Shown here one piece after another: positions 1 through 10,422 of a stretch of 35,683 nt of DNA. The stretch's first letter is position 1. Each line of letters begins with the position of its first letter. Both the position numbers and the translations under genes were made by a program. Origin of the DNA: Anaerolineae bacterium (GTDB lineage: Bacteria; Chloroflexota; Anaerolineae; B4-G1); the NCBI GenBank assembly GCA_016783285.1, contig JADHWW010000112.1:1-35683 (forward strand). Reading direction: 5' to 3'. A model generated the notes under the pieces. That model did not search any database. It worked only from the letters and a program-made list of their open reading frames with translations, and had not been told where the DNA came from.

Positions 1-31
1 CATCTCTACTGCGTACGAGTCAGAGAGACAC

Positions 32-277
32 TTACTCCTCCTCCCATTCACTCTGCCAGTCCTCGGTGAAATCCACCTGGAAGGGGTCGGCGCTGATGAT
101 CTCCAACTCCACACCGCACCTGGGACAGGCGATCACGGCGCCCCCGCGTGGCTTGACCACCTTAATGATGGAGTCACAATTGGGACAGCGCGTCTTGGGA
201 TTTCTCGCCTCCCTTTTTGATTTGACTTCCACGCTATCGGATGTCCCGTTAGTAACCTTCATCGTCCGAATCATCAT
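32..277 (-). CDS. LysW-like zinc carrier protein, copy 1 (start codon apparently lost)
   Basis: Small acidic protein with two CxxC knuckles (CPNC and CPRC), then GVELEII, a DPF motif and an acidic tail containing EDW and ending in Glu. This is the layout of LysW/ArgW, whose C-terminal Glu carries alpha-aminoadipate or glutamate during lysine/arginine synthesis. The reading frame opens inside the end of copy 2 (ATGs at 277 and 262), which would add about 25 unrelated residues. Alignment with copy 3 shows the shared Shine-Dalgarno AAGGGAGG followed by GAAATCCC where copy 3 has GAAATGCC, so one G of the ancestral ATG near 200 seems deleted. The protein may be unmade, made from an upstream start, or the base may be a sequence error. 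Family 0.8; start uncertain. Confidence 0.7.
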   Translation of the reverse strand: MMIRTMKVTNGTSDSVEVKSKREARNPKTRCPNCDSIIKVVKPRGGAVIACPRCGVELEIISADPFQVDFTEDWQSEWEEE

Positions 278-419
278 CGTAGGGGAAATCCACCTCGAAG
301 GGATTGGTGCTGATGATCTCCAGTTCCACGCCGCATTCGGGACATCTGATCTGAGCGCCCTCGCGTGGGTTCTCTATGCTAATGACCGCGTCACATTCGA
401 GGCAACACACCTTGGGCAT
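249..419 (-). CDS. LysW-like zinc carrier protein, copy 2
   Basis: A 56-residue ORF. It begins MPKVCCLECD, preceded by AAAGGGAG, and has both zinc knuckles (CLEC, CPEC), GVELEIISTNP and FEVDF as in copy 3. The tail is Asp-rich (DDDSDDEG) but ends in Tyr, so it lacks the C-terminal Glu that LysW uses for substrate attachment. An extra Cys at residue 5 precedes the first knuckle. It lies between the other two copies on the same strand, 52 nt after copy 3. It could be a non-charging paralogue, a regulator, or a decaying duplicate. Membership of the LysW family rests on the zinc-ribbon pattern and the two paralogous neighbours; the function is inferred. Confidence 0.75.
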   Translation of the reverse strand: MPKVCCLECDAVISIENPREGAQIRCPECGVELEIISTNPFEVDFPYDDDSDDEGY

Positions 420-471
420 TTTCTATCTCCCTTTCCGGTTTGGCATACCCGCTCAGTTGGGTATACAGTTC

Positions 472-645
472 TTATTCGCCTTCTTCTTCTTCATCCTCAA
501 AGTCGAGGGGAAAGTCCACCTCGAAGGGATTGGTGCTGATGATTTCCAGTTCCACGCCGCATTCGCGACAGGTGACCGTGGCGCCCTCGCATGGGTTGTC
601 CACACTAATGACGACGTCACAATTGGGACAATACGTCTTTGGCAT
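472..645 (-). CDS. LysW-like zinc carrier protein, copy 3
   Basis: A 57-residue protein starting MPKTYCPNCD, with a strong Shine-Dalgarno (AAGGGAGG) 6 nt before the ATG; a longer upstream frame is rejected for that reason. Knuckles are CPNC (residues 6-9) and CREC (26-29), followed by GVELEIISTNP and a tail DFEDEEEEGE ending in Glu. Length and layout match LysW (about 54 residues), although the classical EDWGE ending is replaced. In LysW systems the C-terminal Glu is ligated to an amino acid by LysX/ArgX. No LysX, LysZ, LysY or LysJ gene is visible here, so this is an orphan carrier array. It is the first gene of the three in transcription order. Confidence 0.8.
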   Translation of the reverse strand: MPKTYCPNCDVVISVDNPCEGATVTCRECGVELEIISTNPFEVDFPLDFEDEEEEGE

Positions 646-712
646 TTCATACCTCCCTTTTTGTTTTGTATTTGACATTCCCGCCCGATTGGGTTTTCGG
701 CAGGTCGTGCAC

Positions 713-721
713 AGTATAGCA
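713..721 (-). promoter_or_regulatory. Extended -10 promoter for the LysW-like array
   Basis: Reading the minus strand gives TGC-TATACT, an extended -10 element, about 70 nt before the copy 3 start. No good -35 sits at 17 nt; a TTGACG lies too close (12 nt). The same TGC-TATA(A/C)T form recurs at three other promoters in the window. Confidence 0.5.
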
Positions 722-795
722 CAAACCAAGCGTCAAGGAGGTAAGACATTGGTGAGACTCTGGTAAAGATTCGGTGTACACCCCCGTACCAAATT

Positions 796-1827
796 TCAGT
801 ATATCCTACTTGCACTGGCCTGCCGCAGCGGCACAGCGAACAGGATCAAGGTGATCAACACGATCAGTCCAGTCAACCCCCAGGCCAGGACATTGGTCAT
901 ACGGCCGTTTCGATGCGCTCCCATCAGGTGCGGGTCGTTGGCCAAGCGCAGCATCAACACCAACAACACGGGCAACAGGATGGCGTTGAGCGTTTGCGAG
1001 AGCCACATCAACGGGAACAGCGGCACGCCTGGTAGCGGCACCACCGCCGCGCTCAACGCGACCAGGCCGGTGTAGAGGCCATAAAAGACCGGCGCTTCCT
1101 GTGGCCGGTTATTCATGCCCCGCTCCCAGCCGAACGCTTCGCAGACAGCGTAGGTCGTCGCCAGCGGCAGCACCGACGCGGCCAGCAGCGAAGCGCCCAG
1201 CAACCCCACGTTGAACAGGTATTTGGCCCACGGCCCGGCCAGGGGAGCCAGCGCCAGTGCCGCCTGCTCCGCCGTCTCGACCGGGATGCCGTGGACGAAG
1301 AGCGTCGCTCCGGTGCAGATGACGATGAAGGCGGAGATAAGGTTGCCGAAGGCCACGCCCGTCACCACGTCCAGCCGGGTGTAGCGGTACTCCTGCGGCG
1401 TCACCCCCCTGTCCACGATGGAGGCCTGCAGGTAGACGCAGCCCCAGGGAGTGATGGTCGTGCCGATCGTCGCCAGCAGAGCCAGCACGTAGCCCGTCTC
1501 GAAGTGGAAGGTAGGCGTGACTGCCTGCCGCAACACCGTGGCCCACGGGGGGTGTATCAGGAAGGCGGAGACGACATAACTCAGAGAGCAGAGGCAGAGG
1601 GTCAACAGGAACTTTTCCACCCGCGAGTAAGAGCCACGGGTGACGAGCAGCCAGACCAGCAGCACGGCGATGGGCACCGCCAGATAGCGCGAGATACCCA
1701 GCAGTTCCATCCCGGCCGCGATGCCGGCGAACTGGGCCACGGTGGTGCCAAAGTTAGCCAGGAGCAGGCAGAGCATGGCAAAGGCGGTCACTTTGACGCC
1801 AAACCGCTCGCGGATCAGGTCGGCCAA
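796..1827 (-). pseudogene. NRAMP-family divalent metal transporter, 5'-truncated
   Basis: A 343-residue polytopic membrane protein of the NRAMP (Mn2+/Fe2+ symporter) family. The opening GLADLIRERFG matches the segment after TM2 in this family, and TTITPWG near residue 123 corresponds to the unwound TM6 helix, where classical members have MPH. Family members are about 400-430 residues and carry the metal-binding DPGN in TM1. Here TM1-TM2 and that motif are missing. The frame stays open upstream to a TGA at 1912 but has no ATG or GTG, only a TTG at 1827 with no ribosome site. The lost part is replaced by the rsgA promoter region. Without TM1 transport is unlikely, so it is called a pseudogene; a misassembly could give the same picture. 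Confidence 0.7.
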
Positions 1828-1873
1828 TCCACTGCTTAGAGCACCCCGCGAAATCCCAAAGAGCCGACATTTA

Positions 1874-1902
1874 TTGACAGAAGAGCCGGATGCGGTTATA
1901 CT
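1874..1902 (+). promoter_or_regulatory. sigma-70-type promoter of rsgA
   Basis: TTGACA, a 17-nt spacer, then TATACT: a near-consensus promoter on the plus strand, about 85 nt before the rsgA start. It lies where the missing 5' part of the NRAMP gene should be. Confidence 0.75.
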
Positions 1903-1987
1903 GAGCGCACTTCAGTCTCGCAGGGAGCGGCGTGGTGAGCGGTGACAGTTTCCACAAGGAGCACGTGAAACGTGAATCGTAGATTCA

Positions 1988-2968
1988 ATGCCTGATCTGC
2001 TCGACGGCCTGGTCATCAAGGCACAGAGTGGTTTTTTCACTGTCCACACCGACGCTGGTGATTTTGTCTGCCAGGTGCGGGGGCGGCTCAAGCAGAAGCG
2101 GCGCGACACCGACCTGATGGCGATCGGAGACCGGGTGCGCATCAGCCTGGCCGAAGACGGCAGCGGAATGATCGAAGAGATCGCCGCGCGGGAGCGGGCG
2201 CTGGCGCGGCTGGCCCCGCAGGCCGGTGGGCGTGGCTCCCGTCGCTGGGACCGGAACGGTTACCTGGCCGAGCGGGAGCAGGTCAGCGTCGCTAACCCCG
2301 ATCAGGCGATCTTTGTCTTCTCCTGCGCGGAACCTCCCCCAAATCTGCGTATGCTCGACCGGTTGCTCGTGGGAGCCGAGATACAGCATATCCCTGCCGT
2401 CGTGTGCGTCAACAAGATTGACCTGGCGGGCTCCCAGGAAGCACAAACGCTCTTCGGTATTTACCAGGAGATCGGCTACCCGGTGCTCTACACCAGCGCT
2501 GTCACCGGTGAGGGAGTAGACGAACTACGCGACACGCTGCAGGGAAGACTTTCGGCGCTCGTGGGCCCATCCGGCGCGGGCAAGACCAGCCTGCTCAACG
2601 CGATACAGCCTGGCCTGGGGCTACGGGTGCGGGACGTGAGCCGGGCCACCCGCGAGGGCCGTCACACCACCGTCGTGCCGCAACTCATCCCGCTGGACGC
2701 GGGCGGATGGGTGGCCGACACACCTGGCATCCGCGCCCTGGCCCTGTTCGACGTGGACCCGGAGGAGTTGGACGCCTACTTCCCCGACATCGCCCCGCTG
2801 GTAGCCCACTGCCGGTTCTCCGACTGCACTCACACCGTAGAGCCAGGCTGCGCGGTCATGCAGGCGGTGGAGGAGCGACGGGTGAGCCAACATCGGTACG
2901 AGAGTTACGTGCGGCTGCGGGAGGAACACCAGAAACTAGCGGATATGTATTGGTGGGGGATACAGTGA
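1988..2968 (+). CDS. rsgA: Ribosome small subunit-dependent GTPase RsgA
   Basis: A 326-residue GTPase that binds the 30S subunit and helps late maturation and release of RbfA. It shows the circular permutation diagnostic of the YjeQ/RsgA family: an N-terminal OB-fold (about 1-75), then G4 NKID at 142-145, G1 GPSGAGKT at 193-200 and G3 DTPG at 244-247. The C-terminal zinc domain has ligands C275, C280, H282 and C288. Length is normal. The ATG at 1988 has no close Shine-Dalgarno; AAGGAG lies about 30 nt upstream. It has its own promoter at 1874-1902 and is followed by a 185-nt spacer before the ATPase gene. A housekeeping gene; identification is firm. Confidence 0.95.
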   Translation: MPDLLDGLVIKAQSGFFTVHTDAGDFVCQVRGRLKQKRRDTDLMAIGDRVRISLAEDGSGMIEEIAARERALARLAPQAGGRGSRRWDRNGYLAEREQVSVANPDQAIFVFSCAEPPPNLRMLDRLLVGAEIQHIPAVVCVNKIDLAGSQEAQTLFGIYQEIGYPVLYTSAVTGEGVDELRDTLQGRLSALVGPSGAGKTSLLNAIQPGLGLRVRDVSRATREGRHTTVVPQLIPLDAGGWVADTPGIRALALFDVDPEELDAYFPDIAPLVAHCRFSDCTHTVEPGCAVMQAVEERRVSQHRYESYVRLREEHQKLADMYWWGIQ

Positions 2969-2992
2969 CGAATGACCAATCGGGCTGTGATG

Positions 2993-3017
2993 CGTGAAAC
3001 GTGAAACGTGAAACGTG
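2993..3017 (+). repeat. Short tandem repeat, 7-nt unit
   Basis: Three and a half copies of CGTGAAA directly downstream of rsgA. A related pair of ACGTGAA words sits in the rsgA leader at 1964-1977. No function is evident. Confidence 0.7.
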
Positions 3018-3043
3018 CGACGGACTTGTTCAAGATCCAGTGC

Positions 3044-3071
3044 TTGACACCAGCGCGTTTCTCGTTATACT
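3044..3071 (+). promoter_or_regulatory. Promoter 1 of the P-type ATPase
   Basis: TTGACA, a 16-nt spacer, TATACT, about 80 nt upstream of the ATPase start. A second promoter lies at 3104-3112. Confidence 0.7.
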
Positions 3072-3103
3072 GTGCGGCGACCGACCGTTCCTCTCAATAT
3101 TTA

Positions 3104-3112
3104 TGCTATAAT
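3104..3112 (+). promoter_or_regulatory. Promoter 2 of the P-type ATPase (extended -10)
   Basis: TGC-TATAAT, a perfect -10 with the extended TG, about 40 nt before the start codon. The -35 region is poor, as expected for extended -10 promoters. Tandem promoters suggest growth- or signal-dependent expression. Confidence 0.6.
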
Positions 3113-3153
3113 CAACCCTCGCTGATATCCTGACCACCATAACGAAGGAGTGC

Positions 3154-6000
<2,847 letters not shown>

Positions 6001-6022
6001 AGACCTCCTGTTCATGAGAAAT

Positions 6023-6058
6023 GGGCGGGGCCGCTATAGAGCGCAGCGGGCCCCGCCC
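6023..6058. terminator. GC-rich hairpin between convergent genes
   Basis: GGGCGGGGCCGCT pairs with AGCGGGCCCCGCCC (13 bp with one bulge, 9-nt loop) between the convergent ATPase and M20 genes. There is no T-tract on either side, so it is a plausible bidirectional but non-canonical terminator. Confidence 0.6.
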
Positions 6059-6095
6059 AAGTCCTTCTGGTCACACGACCTTATACCAGCGGTGG

Positions 6096-7277
6096 TTATG
6101 TGAGCAGGCGGACAGCAGCCAGGGTGAAGATCTTGGCTGCCTCGACCATTTTCTGTACCTCCACGTATTCGTTCGGTTGGTGCGCCAGCCCCGCCTCTCC
6201 CGGTCCACAGATGATCATGGGAGCCTTGAACACCGGCGCAAACACCACCCCGTCGGTGTAGTAGTTCACACCCTTAGGCACAGGCCGCTCACCCGTCACC
6301 TCGGCCACCACGTCGTAGAAGCGCTGAACGACTGGCTCAAGCGCTGAGGTTGCCACCGGCGCACGGTCATTGACCACTTCAACCGAGGCACGGAATTCCG
6401 GCAACCGCCGGCCCAGATCGGCGACGAGTTCCTCCACCTGACGCGCGATGGCAACGTGGTCCTGCCCAGGCACGGTGCGTTGGTCTATCGTCACCTCGCA
6501 CTGGTCTGGTACCACATTGGTCTTTACCCCACCGGCGATGGTGTCCACGCTGCGCGTGAAGTCACCCAGCAGAGGATGCTTCTCATACGGGACGGCCAGC
6601 GAATCCAGTTCGCCCAAGAGCGCTACCATCATCATGATGGCGTTCTGGCCCAGGTGCGGCATTGAGCCGTGGGCAGTCTTGCCGTGCGTGGTGACCTTCA
6701 GCCAGAAAGCGCCCTTCTCGGCTATATAGACGTCGTTGTGGCTCGGCTCAGCGACGATCACCGCCTGTACAGGGGCTATGTCAGGGCGGGCGGCTAACGC
6801 CGTAGCGCCCAACTGTTCGCCCTCCTCACCAGCGGTAAAGGCCAGGATGATATCCCCTTTCAGAGGGAAGTTGGCGGCTGCCAGAGCCTTTATCGCCGCG
6901 ATCATAGACGCGTTGCCGCCTTTCATGTCCGAGGAACCGCGTCCCCAGAGCCTGCCCTCGACCACCTCGCCCCCGAAGGGATCGTGTAGCCATTCCGCAG
7001 CCCCGATCGGCACAACGTCCAGATGGCCGGTGTACAGAAGGGGTGTCACCTCACCGCTGCCCTTCAGCCGGGCCAACACACTGGCCCGGGTTGGGGTATG
7101 CGATACTACCTCAACGGTCAGGCCCGCTTCGCGAAGGACATCAGCCACGTACTCGGCGATCTCAAGTTCGTCACCAGGTGGGTTGACGCTCTTGAAGCGC
7201 ACCATATCGCGGCATAGGTTCACTACCTCGGTCTCTTCTATTCGGCTCAAGAGGTCCTTGTAGCCTGCTTGTGCCAT
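6096..7277 (-). CDS. M20-family metallohydrolase, ArgE/DapE type
   Basis: A 393-residue two-zinc amidohydrolase of the acetylornithine deacetylase/succinyl-diaminopimelate desuccinylase group. Metal and catalytic residues are in place: H85 and D87 (GHLDVV), D117 (GRGSSDMKGG), catalytic E151 with E152 (AGEEGE), E177, and the dimer-interface H203 (TAHGSMP). The start at 7277 is favoured over an ATG at 7313 because AGGGGGA precedes it and it leaves a 2-nt gap after the membrane gene upstream. It is the last gene of a four-gene cluster with two membrane proteins and another M20 enzyme, so it probably releases an amino acid from an imported N-acyl or dipeptide substrate. Substrate cannot be read from sequence. 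The family also contains LysK, but no LysX partners are present. Confidence 0.88.
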   Translation of the reverse strand: MAQAGYKDLLSRIEETEVVNLCRDMVRFKSVNPPGDELEIAEYVADVLREAGLTVEVVSHTPTRASVLARLKGSGEVTPLLYTGHLDVVPIGAAEWLHDPFGGEVVEGRLWGRGSSDMKGGNASMIAAIKALAAANFPLKGDIILAFTAGEEGEQLGATALAARPDIAPVQAVIVAEPSHNDVYIAEKGAFWLKVTTHGKTAHGSMPHLGQNAIMMMVALLGELDSLAVPYEKHPLLGDFTRSVDTIAGGVKTNVVPDQCEVTIDQRTVPGQDHVAIARQVEELVADLGRRLPEFRASVEVVNDRAPVATSALEPVVQRFYDVVAEVTGERPVPKGVNYYTDGVVFAPVFKAPMIICGPGEAGLAHQPNEYVEVQKMVEAAKIFTLAAVRLLT

Positions 7278-7279
7278 CT

Positions 7280-7987
7280 TTAGTCCCCCTTGCCAGGTGC
7301 GATGCCGCGCCACTTATAGAGCGCCCATCCGAACAGGATGGTGCCGAAGACGGCGATGGGGATGGTGAAGTAGGCTTTCCAGCCCAACATGATCGGTATC
7401 CCCGCGATGATCAGCGCTGGCAGCACGTAGATCGGCCCGCGCAGGGCGAACTGACCGAACACTGCCCCCCATATCGCTGGCAGCAGATACGCCTTGAACG
7501 CTGCCGTCAGCCACTCGGGGAACTGGGCGGTGACCCACCCACCTGTCAGTGTGCCAAGGAAGACACCAACGACGCCGACCAGGACGGAGACGGCGATGCC
7601 GATAGCGGCGATCGCTGCGCCCTTCCTGCTGCCCTCCGGGACGCCAGCGACGGCCTGGGCTACGGCTGCGCAGGGCAACCGCAGGTTAGATACGTTGCCG
7701 GTTGTCATAGACATGTAGTTCCCGGCATCCCCGTAGACGGGGTAGTAGCTGATGGGCTCGATGAAGAAGAACGGCACGGCATAAGTCAAGGCCAGCGCCA
7801 TGCCCGCCCCTATCGCCTCCCAGGGCGCGAAAGTGCCGTAGAGGAGATAGAGCAGTATTGGGGGCAGGAACATGCCCGCGCTGATCCCTATGCATGTCCA
7901 GAAGCCTACCTTGTGAACGGGCTTCACATACTCTTCCTCGAACACCTGTGGTTCGATATCAACAAAACCTTCTTTTTCGGCTGCCAT
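7280..7987 (-). CDS. Polytopic membrane protein of the DUF5058/M20 cluster
   Basis: A 235-residue protein. A soluble acidic N-terminus of about 30 residues precedes roughly six to seven hydrophobic helices, with a glycine-rich GGWVTAQFPEW region before the last ones. GGAGGG lies 6 nt before the ATG at 7987; a longer upstream frame is a shadow of the neighbouring gene. It starts 14 nt after the DUF5058-like gene ends and stops 2 nt before the M20 start, so the three are surely co-transcribed. I recognise no named transporter family. Similar length and tight pairing with the DUF5058-like gene suggest two halves of one integral-membrane carrier; that is inference. Confidence 0.8.
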   Translation of the reverse strand: MAAEKEGFVDIEPQVFEEEYVKPVHKVGFWTCIGISAGMFLPPILLYLLYGTFAPWEAIGAGMALALTYAVPFFFIEPISYYPVYGDAGNYMSMTTGNVSNLRLPCAAVAQAVAGVPEGSRKGAAIAAIGIAVSVLVGVVGVFLGTLTGGWVTAQFPEWLTAAFKAYLLPAIWGAVFGQFALRGPIYVLPALIIAGIPIMLGWKAYFTIPIAVFGTILFGWALYKWRGIAPGKGD

Positions 7988-8001
7988 TTCTTGTCCCTCC
8001 T

Positions 8002-8715
8002 TTAAGTAGCGCCAGCAAACAGGTGCGCAATGTACATACCGGCGAACATGGCTATTCCAAGCGCCCACTCTTTCAGGCGCGGCTTGTTTGTCCAATCGGC
8101 CAACTTGAAGAGGAAGGCCGATATTACTCCACCAGCGACTACAGCCACGAGTTTGCCGCCTCCTGCCTTCATGTTGCTGGCGGCGTAGTAGCCGAAAATG
8201 CCAAGCGTGGAGCAAATGGTGACGACCGCCAGAAAGCGTATGTCGCCTCCTGCGATCTTCTCCCGGGCTTTTCCGAGATAGGGGGTGAAGAGAGCGGCCC
8301 CAAGCGACCAGCCGATGCATGAGATGTTCGCGACGAAGATAGCGGTAGCGAAGCCGACCATGTTGAAGCTATCGGTGCCGAACTCTTGACCGGCGCCGAT
8401 GGCAGAGTTGGATGCCTGTATCAGTTCGGTGAAGACGGAACCGACTCCCACACCCTCACGCTGCCAGGTATAGCCGGGGCTGATGGATATGACGAGGGCC
8501 ATCATGACGAAGATCTCCGCCATGATCGGCCCAATTGCGGTGATGAGGGCCCCGCGCGCTATGGCGCTGATGTCCTCGCGCTTGTAGCCTCCGTGCTTCT
8601 GCAGGATTCGGCTGCCCAGCCGTAGGAAGTACCAGGCCTGAAACATGCCAATTCCCGCCTGTATGAACCCGCAGATCCAAATCCAGGGCGCGTTAGCGAT
8701 GACTTTCCAGTCCAT
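8002..8715 (-). CDS. DUF5058-like integral membrane protein
   Basis: A 237-residue protein with about seven hydrophobic helices. The opening MDWKVIANAPWIW and the ARGALITAIGPIMAE segment resemble what I recall of DUF5058, a family of about 240-residue membrane proteins often found next to M20 peptidases in Firmicutes. TAAGGAGGG precedes the ATG by 6 nt. It is followed at 14 nt by another membrane gene and then an M20 hydrolase, and preceded at 306 nt by an AbgB-like M20 gene. In E. coli the AbgB enzyme works with the AbgT importer; here no AbgT is present, so this pair is a candidate replacement importer. No function is established for the family. Confidence 0.75.
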   Translation of the reverse strand: MDWKVIANAPWIWICGFIQAGIGMFQAWYFLRLGSRILQKHGGYKREDISAIARGALITAIGPIMAEIFVMMALVISISPGYTWQREGVGVGSVFTELIQASNSAIGAGQEFGTDSFNMVGFATAIFVANISCIGWSLGAALFTPYLGKAREKIAGGDIRFLAVVTICSTLGIFGYYAASNMKAGGGKLVAVVAGGVISAFLFKLADWTNKPRLKEWALGIAMFAGMYIAHLFAGAT

Positions 8716-9021
8716 TCCTTTTCCCTCCTTAGATAAACGAAACTGTCGCGGCGGGCGACGTTCAGATCGCTCCTATCCCGCCTGTTCCAAGTATCATCAC
8801 AACAAACCTGGTCACAATATATCAATCCGCAGCAGGCATCACCTCCCTTACTTTGAGCTACTGGCTTCGTTGTCCACTTAATGGTATGGCTTCTGCTTAC
8901 CACCTCCTTTCCGCGGATGGTCCTTGCTCAAGGCTCAAGGTCTCACCCCACAAATCCGCGTTGAACCAAAATACCCTTGTACTTCTTCATCACCACAACG
9001 ACATCCTGAGTGGAAGTCTCC
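8716..9021. other. Gap inside the M20/DUF5058 cluster with repeat fragment
   Basis: There is no convincing gene in these 306 nt. On the minus strand there are two extra Shine-Dalgarno-like sites (GGAAAGGAGG and TAAGGGAGG) not followed by usable ORFs. At 8945-8961 lies a 17-nt word matching the terminus of the fold-back element at 17481-17759 in 16 of 17 positions. It may be a decayed gene or a leader with its own regulation. Confidence 0.5.
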
Positions 9022-10422
9022 CTAATGGGGAACAGTCCCCTCAGGAAGCGGTGACACGTACTTCTTACCTTCAGTCTTCTTCTCAAACTCATCACGAGCG
9101 GCCTTTAGAATGTCTGGCTTTGTCTCAAGGTCTAAGGCAGCGAGCGCCATAGCCTTGGCAGCAAGCATCATTCCCTTGAAGCCAATGCTTGAACCAGCAA
9201 AAGCGACGTTCTGCCAGCTATGCACAGGAGTTCCGAGGGCTTGACAACATGTAGTAACCTGTGCCGTCGGGGTAATGTAGCTCACATCGCTTACATCAGT
9301 GGAGGCTGGCAGCACCTCGCCTTTATCGAAAGGATCTACTATCCTGTCACAAAGGGGATCTCCTACCTCTTCCCTGGTCAACCCATAGGACCTTAAGATA
9401 TTCTCTACGGCGTCAGGGGGAAGAGTCGCCTGTAACTGCTTCGCAAAATCCTTCTCCTCATCAGTGAACTGGGGAGGGCCAACCTGTTTCAATTTCTCCA
9501 ACAGCAGTTCACCAAGCCTGTCATTTGGCAACATGTCGTAACCGCCGGTCAAGAAATCTACCTCAAAAGTTGTGCCGGTCATTAAGGCTGCACCTTTTGC
9601 TATATCAAGCATCCTTGAATAGATACCCTCAACTTGCTCTCTAAGTGGAGCACGCACGTAGTACCACACCTGAGCGAAAGGAGGTACGACATTTGGCGCC
9701 TCGCCCCCTTTTGTTATCACGCAGTGGATGCGCGCCTTTTCGACAATGTGCTCGCGCAGGTAGTTTACGCCAACGTCCATCAGTTGCACCCCATCTAGAG
9801 CGCTGCGCCCCGCCTCTGGAGCCGCCGACGCATGTGCCGCTACACCGTGGAAATTCACCTTGAACGAATTCATAGCAAGAGATGAGCAACTCCATACTGT
9901 ATTGGCATAGAACGGATGCCAGCCTATGGCTGCATCGAGATCATCGAAAACCCCAGCCCTTGCCATGAAGATCTTTCCAATCATTGTCTCTTCAGCGGGA
10001 CAGCCATAGTACCTGATTGTTCCTTTGATCGTACTCTCTTCCATTGCCTCTTTGACTGCCAATGCAGCGCCGAGACTTGCCACACCAAAGAGATTATGGC
10101 CACAGCCGTGCCCTGGGGCTCCTTCCTCTATGGGTTCTTTGGTAGCAGATACTTTCTGAGAGAGCCCGGGTAAGGCGTCATACTCTCCCAGGATGCCAAT
10201 TACGGGTTTCCCCTCCCCCCAGGATGCCACAAAGGCTGTAGGCATCTGGGCAACACCCCCGTTGACTGAGAATCCGGCTTTCTCAAGCACGTCTGCGATC
10301 AGTTTGGATGCATAGAACTCTTGCAATCCAACCTCAGGATGATCCCAGATGTCCTTTGCCAGCCTTGCGAGCCTGTCCCTGTTTGCATCCAAATAGTTCA
10401 AAACGGTCTTTTCTAAACCCAT
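9022..10422 (-). CDS. M20-family amidohydrolase, AbgB-like
   Basis: A 466-residue zinc amidohydrolase close in layout to p-aminobenzoyl-glutamate hydrolase subunit B. Diagnostic motifs: WDHPEVGLQE near the N-terminus, GEYDALPG, GHGCGHNLFG (metal His and Cys), PAEE (catalytic Glu pair) and GVAAHASAAPEAGRSA in the lid domain. Full length. The ATG is preceded by GAGGAGG. Base composition is visibly more AT-rich than the flanking carbohydrate and ATPase genes, which hints at a different origin. It lies upstream of the DUF5058-like pair and a second M20 enzyme on the same strand. The true substrate (aminobenzoyl-glutamate, another N-acyl amino acid, or a dipeptide) is open. Confidence 0.87.
   Translation of the reverse strand: MGLEKTVLNYLDANRDRLARLAKDIWDHPEVGLQEFYASKLIADVLEKAGFSVNGGVAQMPTAFVASWGEGKPVIGILGEYDALPGLSQKVSATKEPIEEGAPGHGCGHNLFGVASLGAALAVKEAMEESTIKGTIRYYGCPAEETMIGKIFMARAGVFDDLDAAIGWHPFYANTVWSCSSLAMNSFKVNFHGVAAHASAAPEAGRSALDGVQLMDVGVNYLREHIVEKARIHCVITKGGEAPNVVPPFAQVWYYVRAPLREQVEGIYSRMLDIAKGAALMTGTTFEVDFLTGGYDMLPNDRLGELLLEKLKQVGPPQFTDEEKDFAKQLQATLPPDAVENILRSYGLTREEVGDPLCDRIVDPFDKGEVLPASTDVSDVSYITPTAQVTTCCQALGTPVHSWQNVAFAGSSIGFKGMMLAAKAMALAALDLETKPDILKAARDEFEKKTEGKKYVSPLPEGTVPH

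Noticed and set aside
6096..7277. The M20 enzyme as LysK acting on the LysW-like proteins
   Set aside because: LysK is an M20 peptidase, but the gene is 5 kb away in a separate operon with membrane proteins, and no LysX or other pathway gene is present.
8559..8903. A 114-residue minus-strand frame upstream of the DUF5058-like gene
   Set aside because: The GTG start abuts the Shine-Dalgarno with no spacing, and most of the frame overlaps the real membrane gene in another frame.
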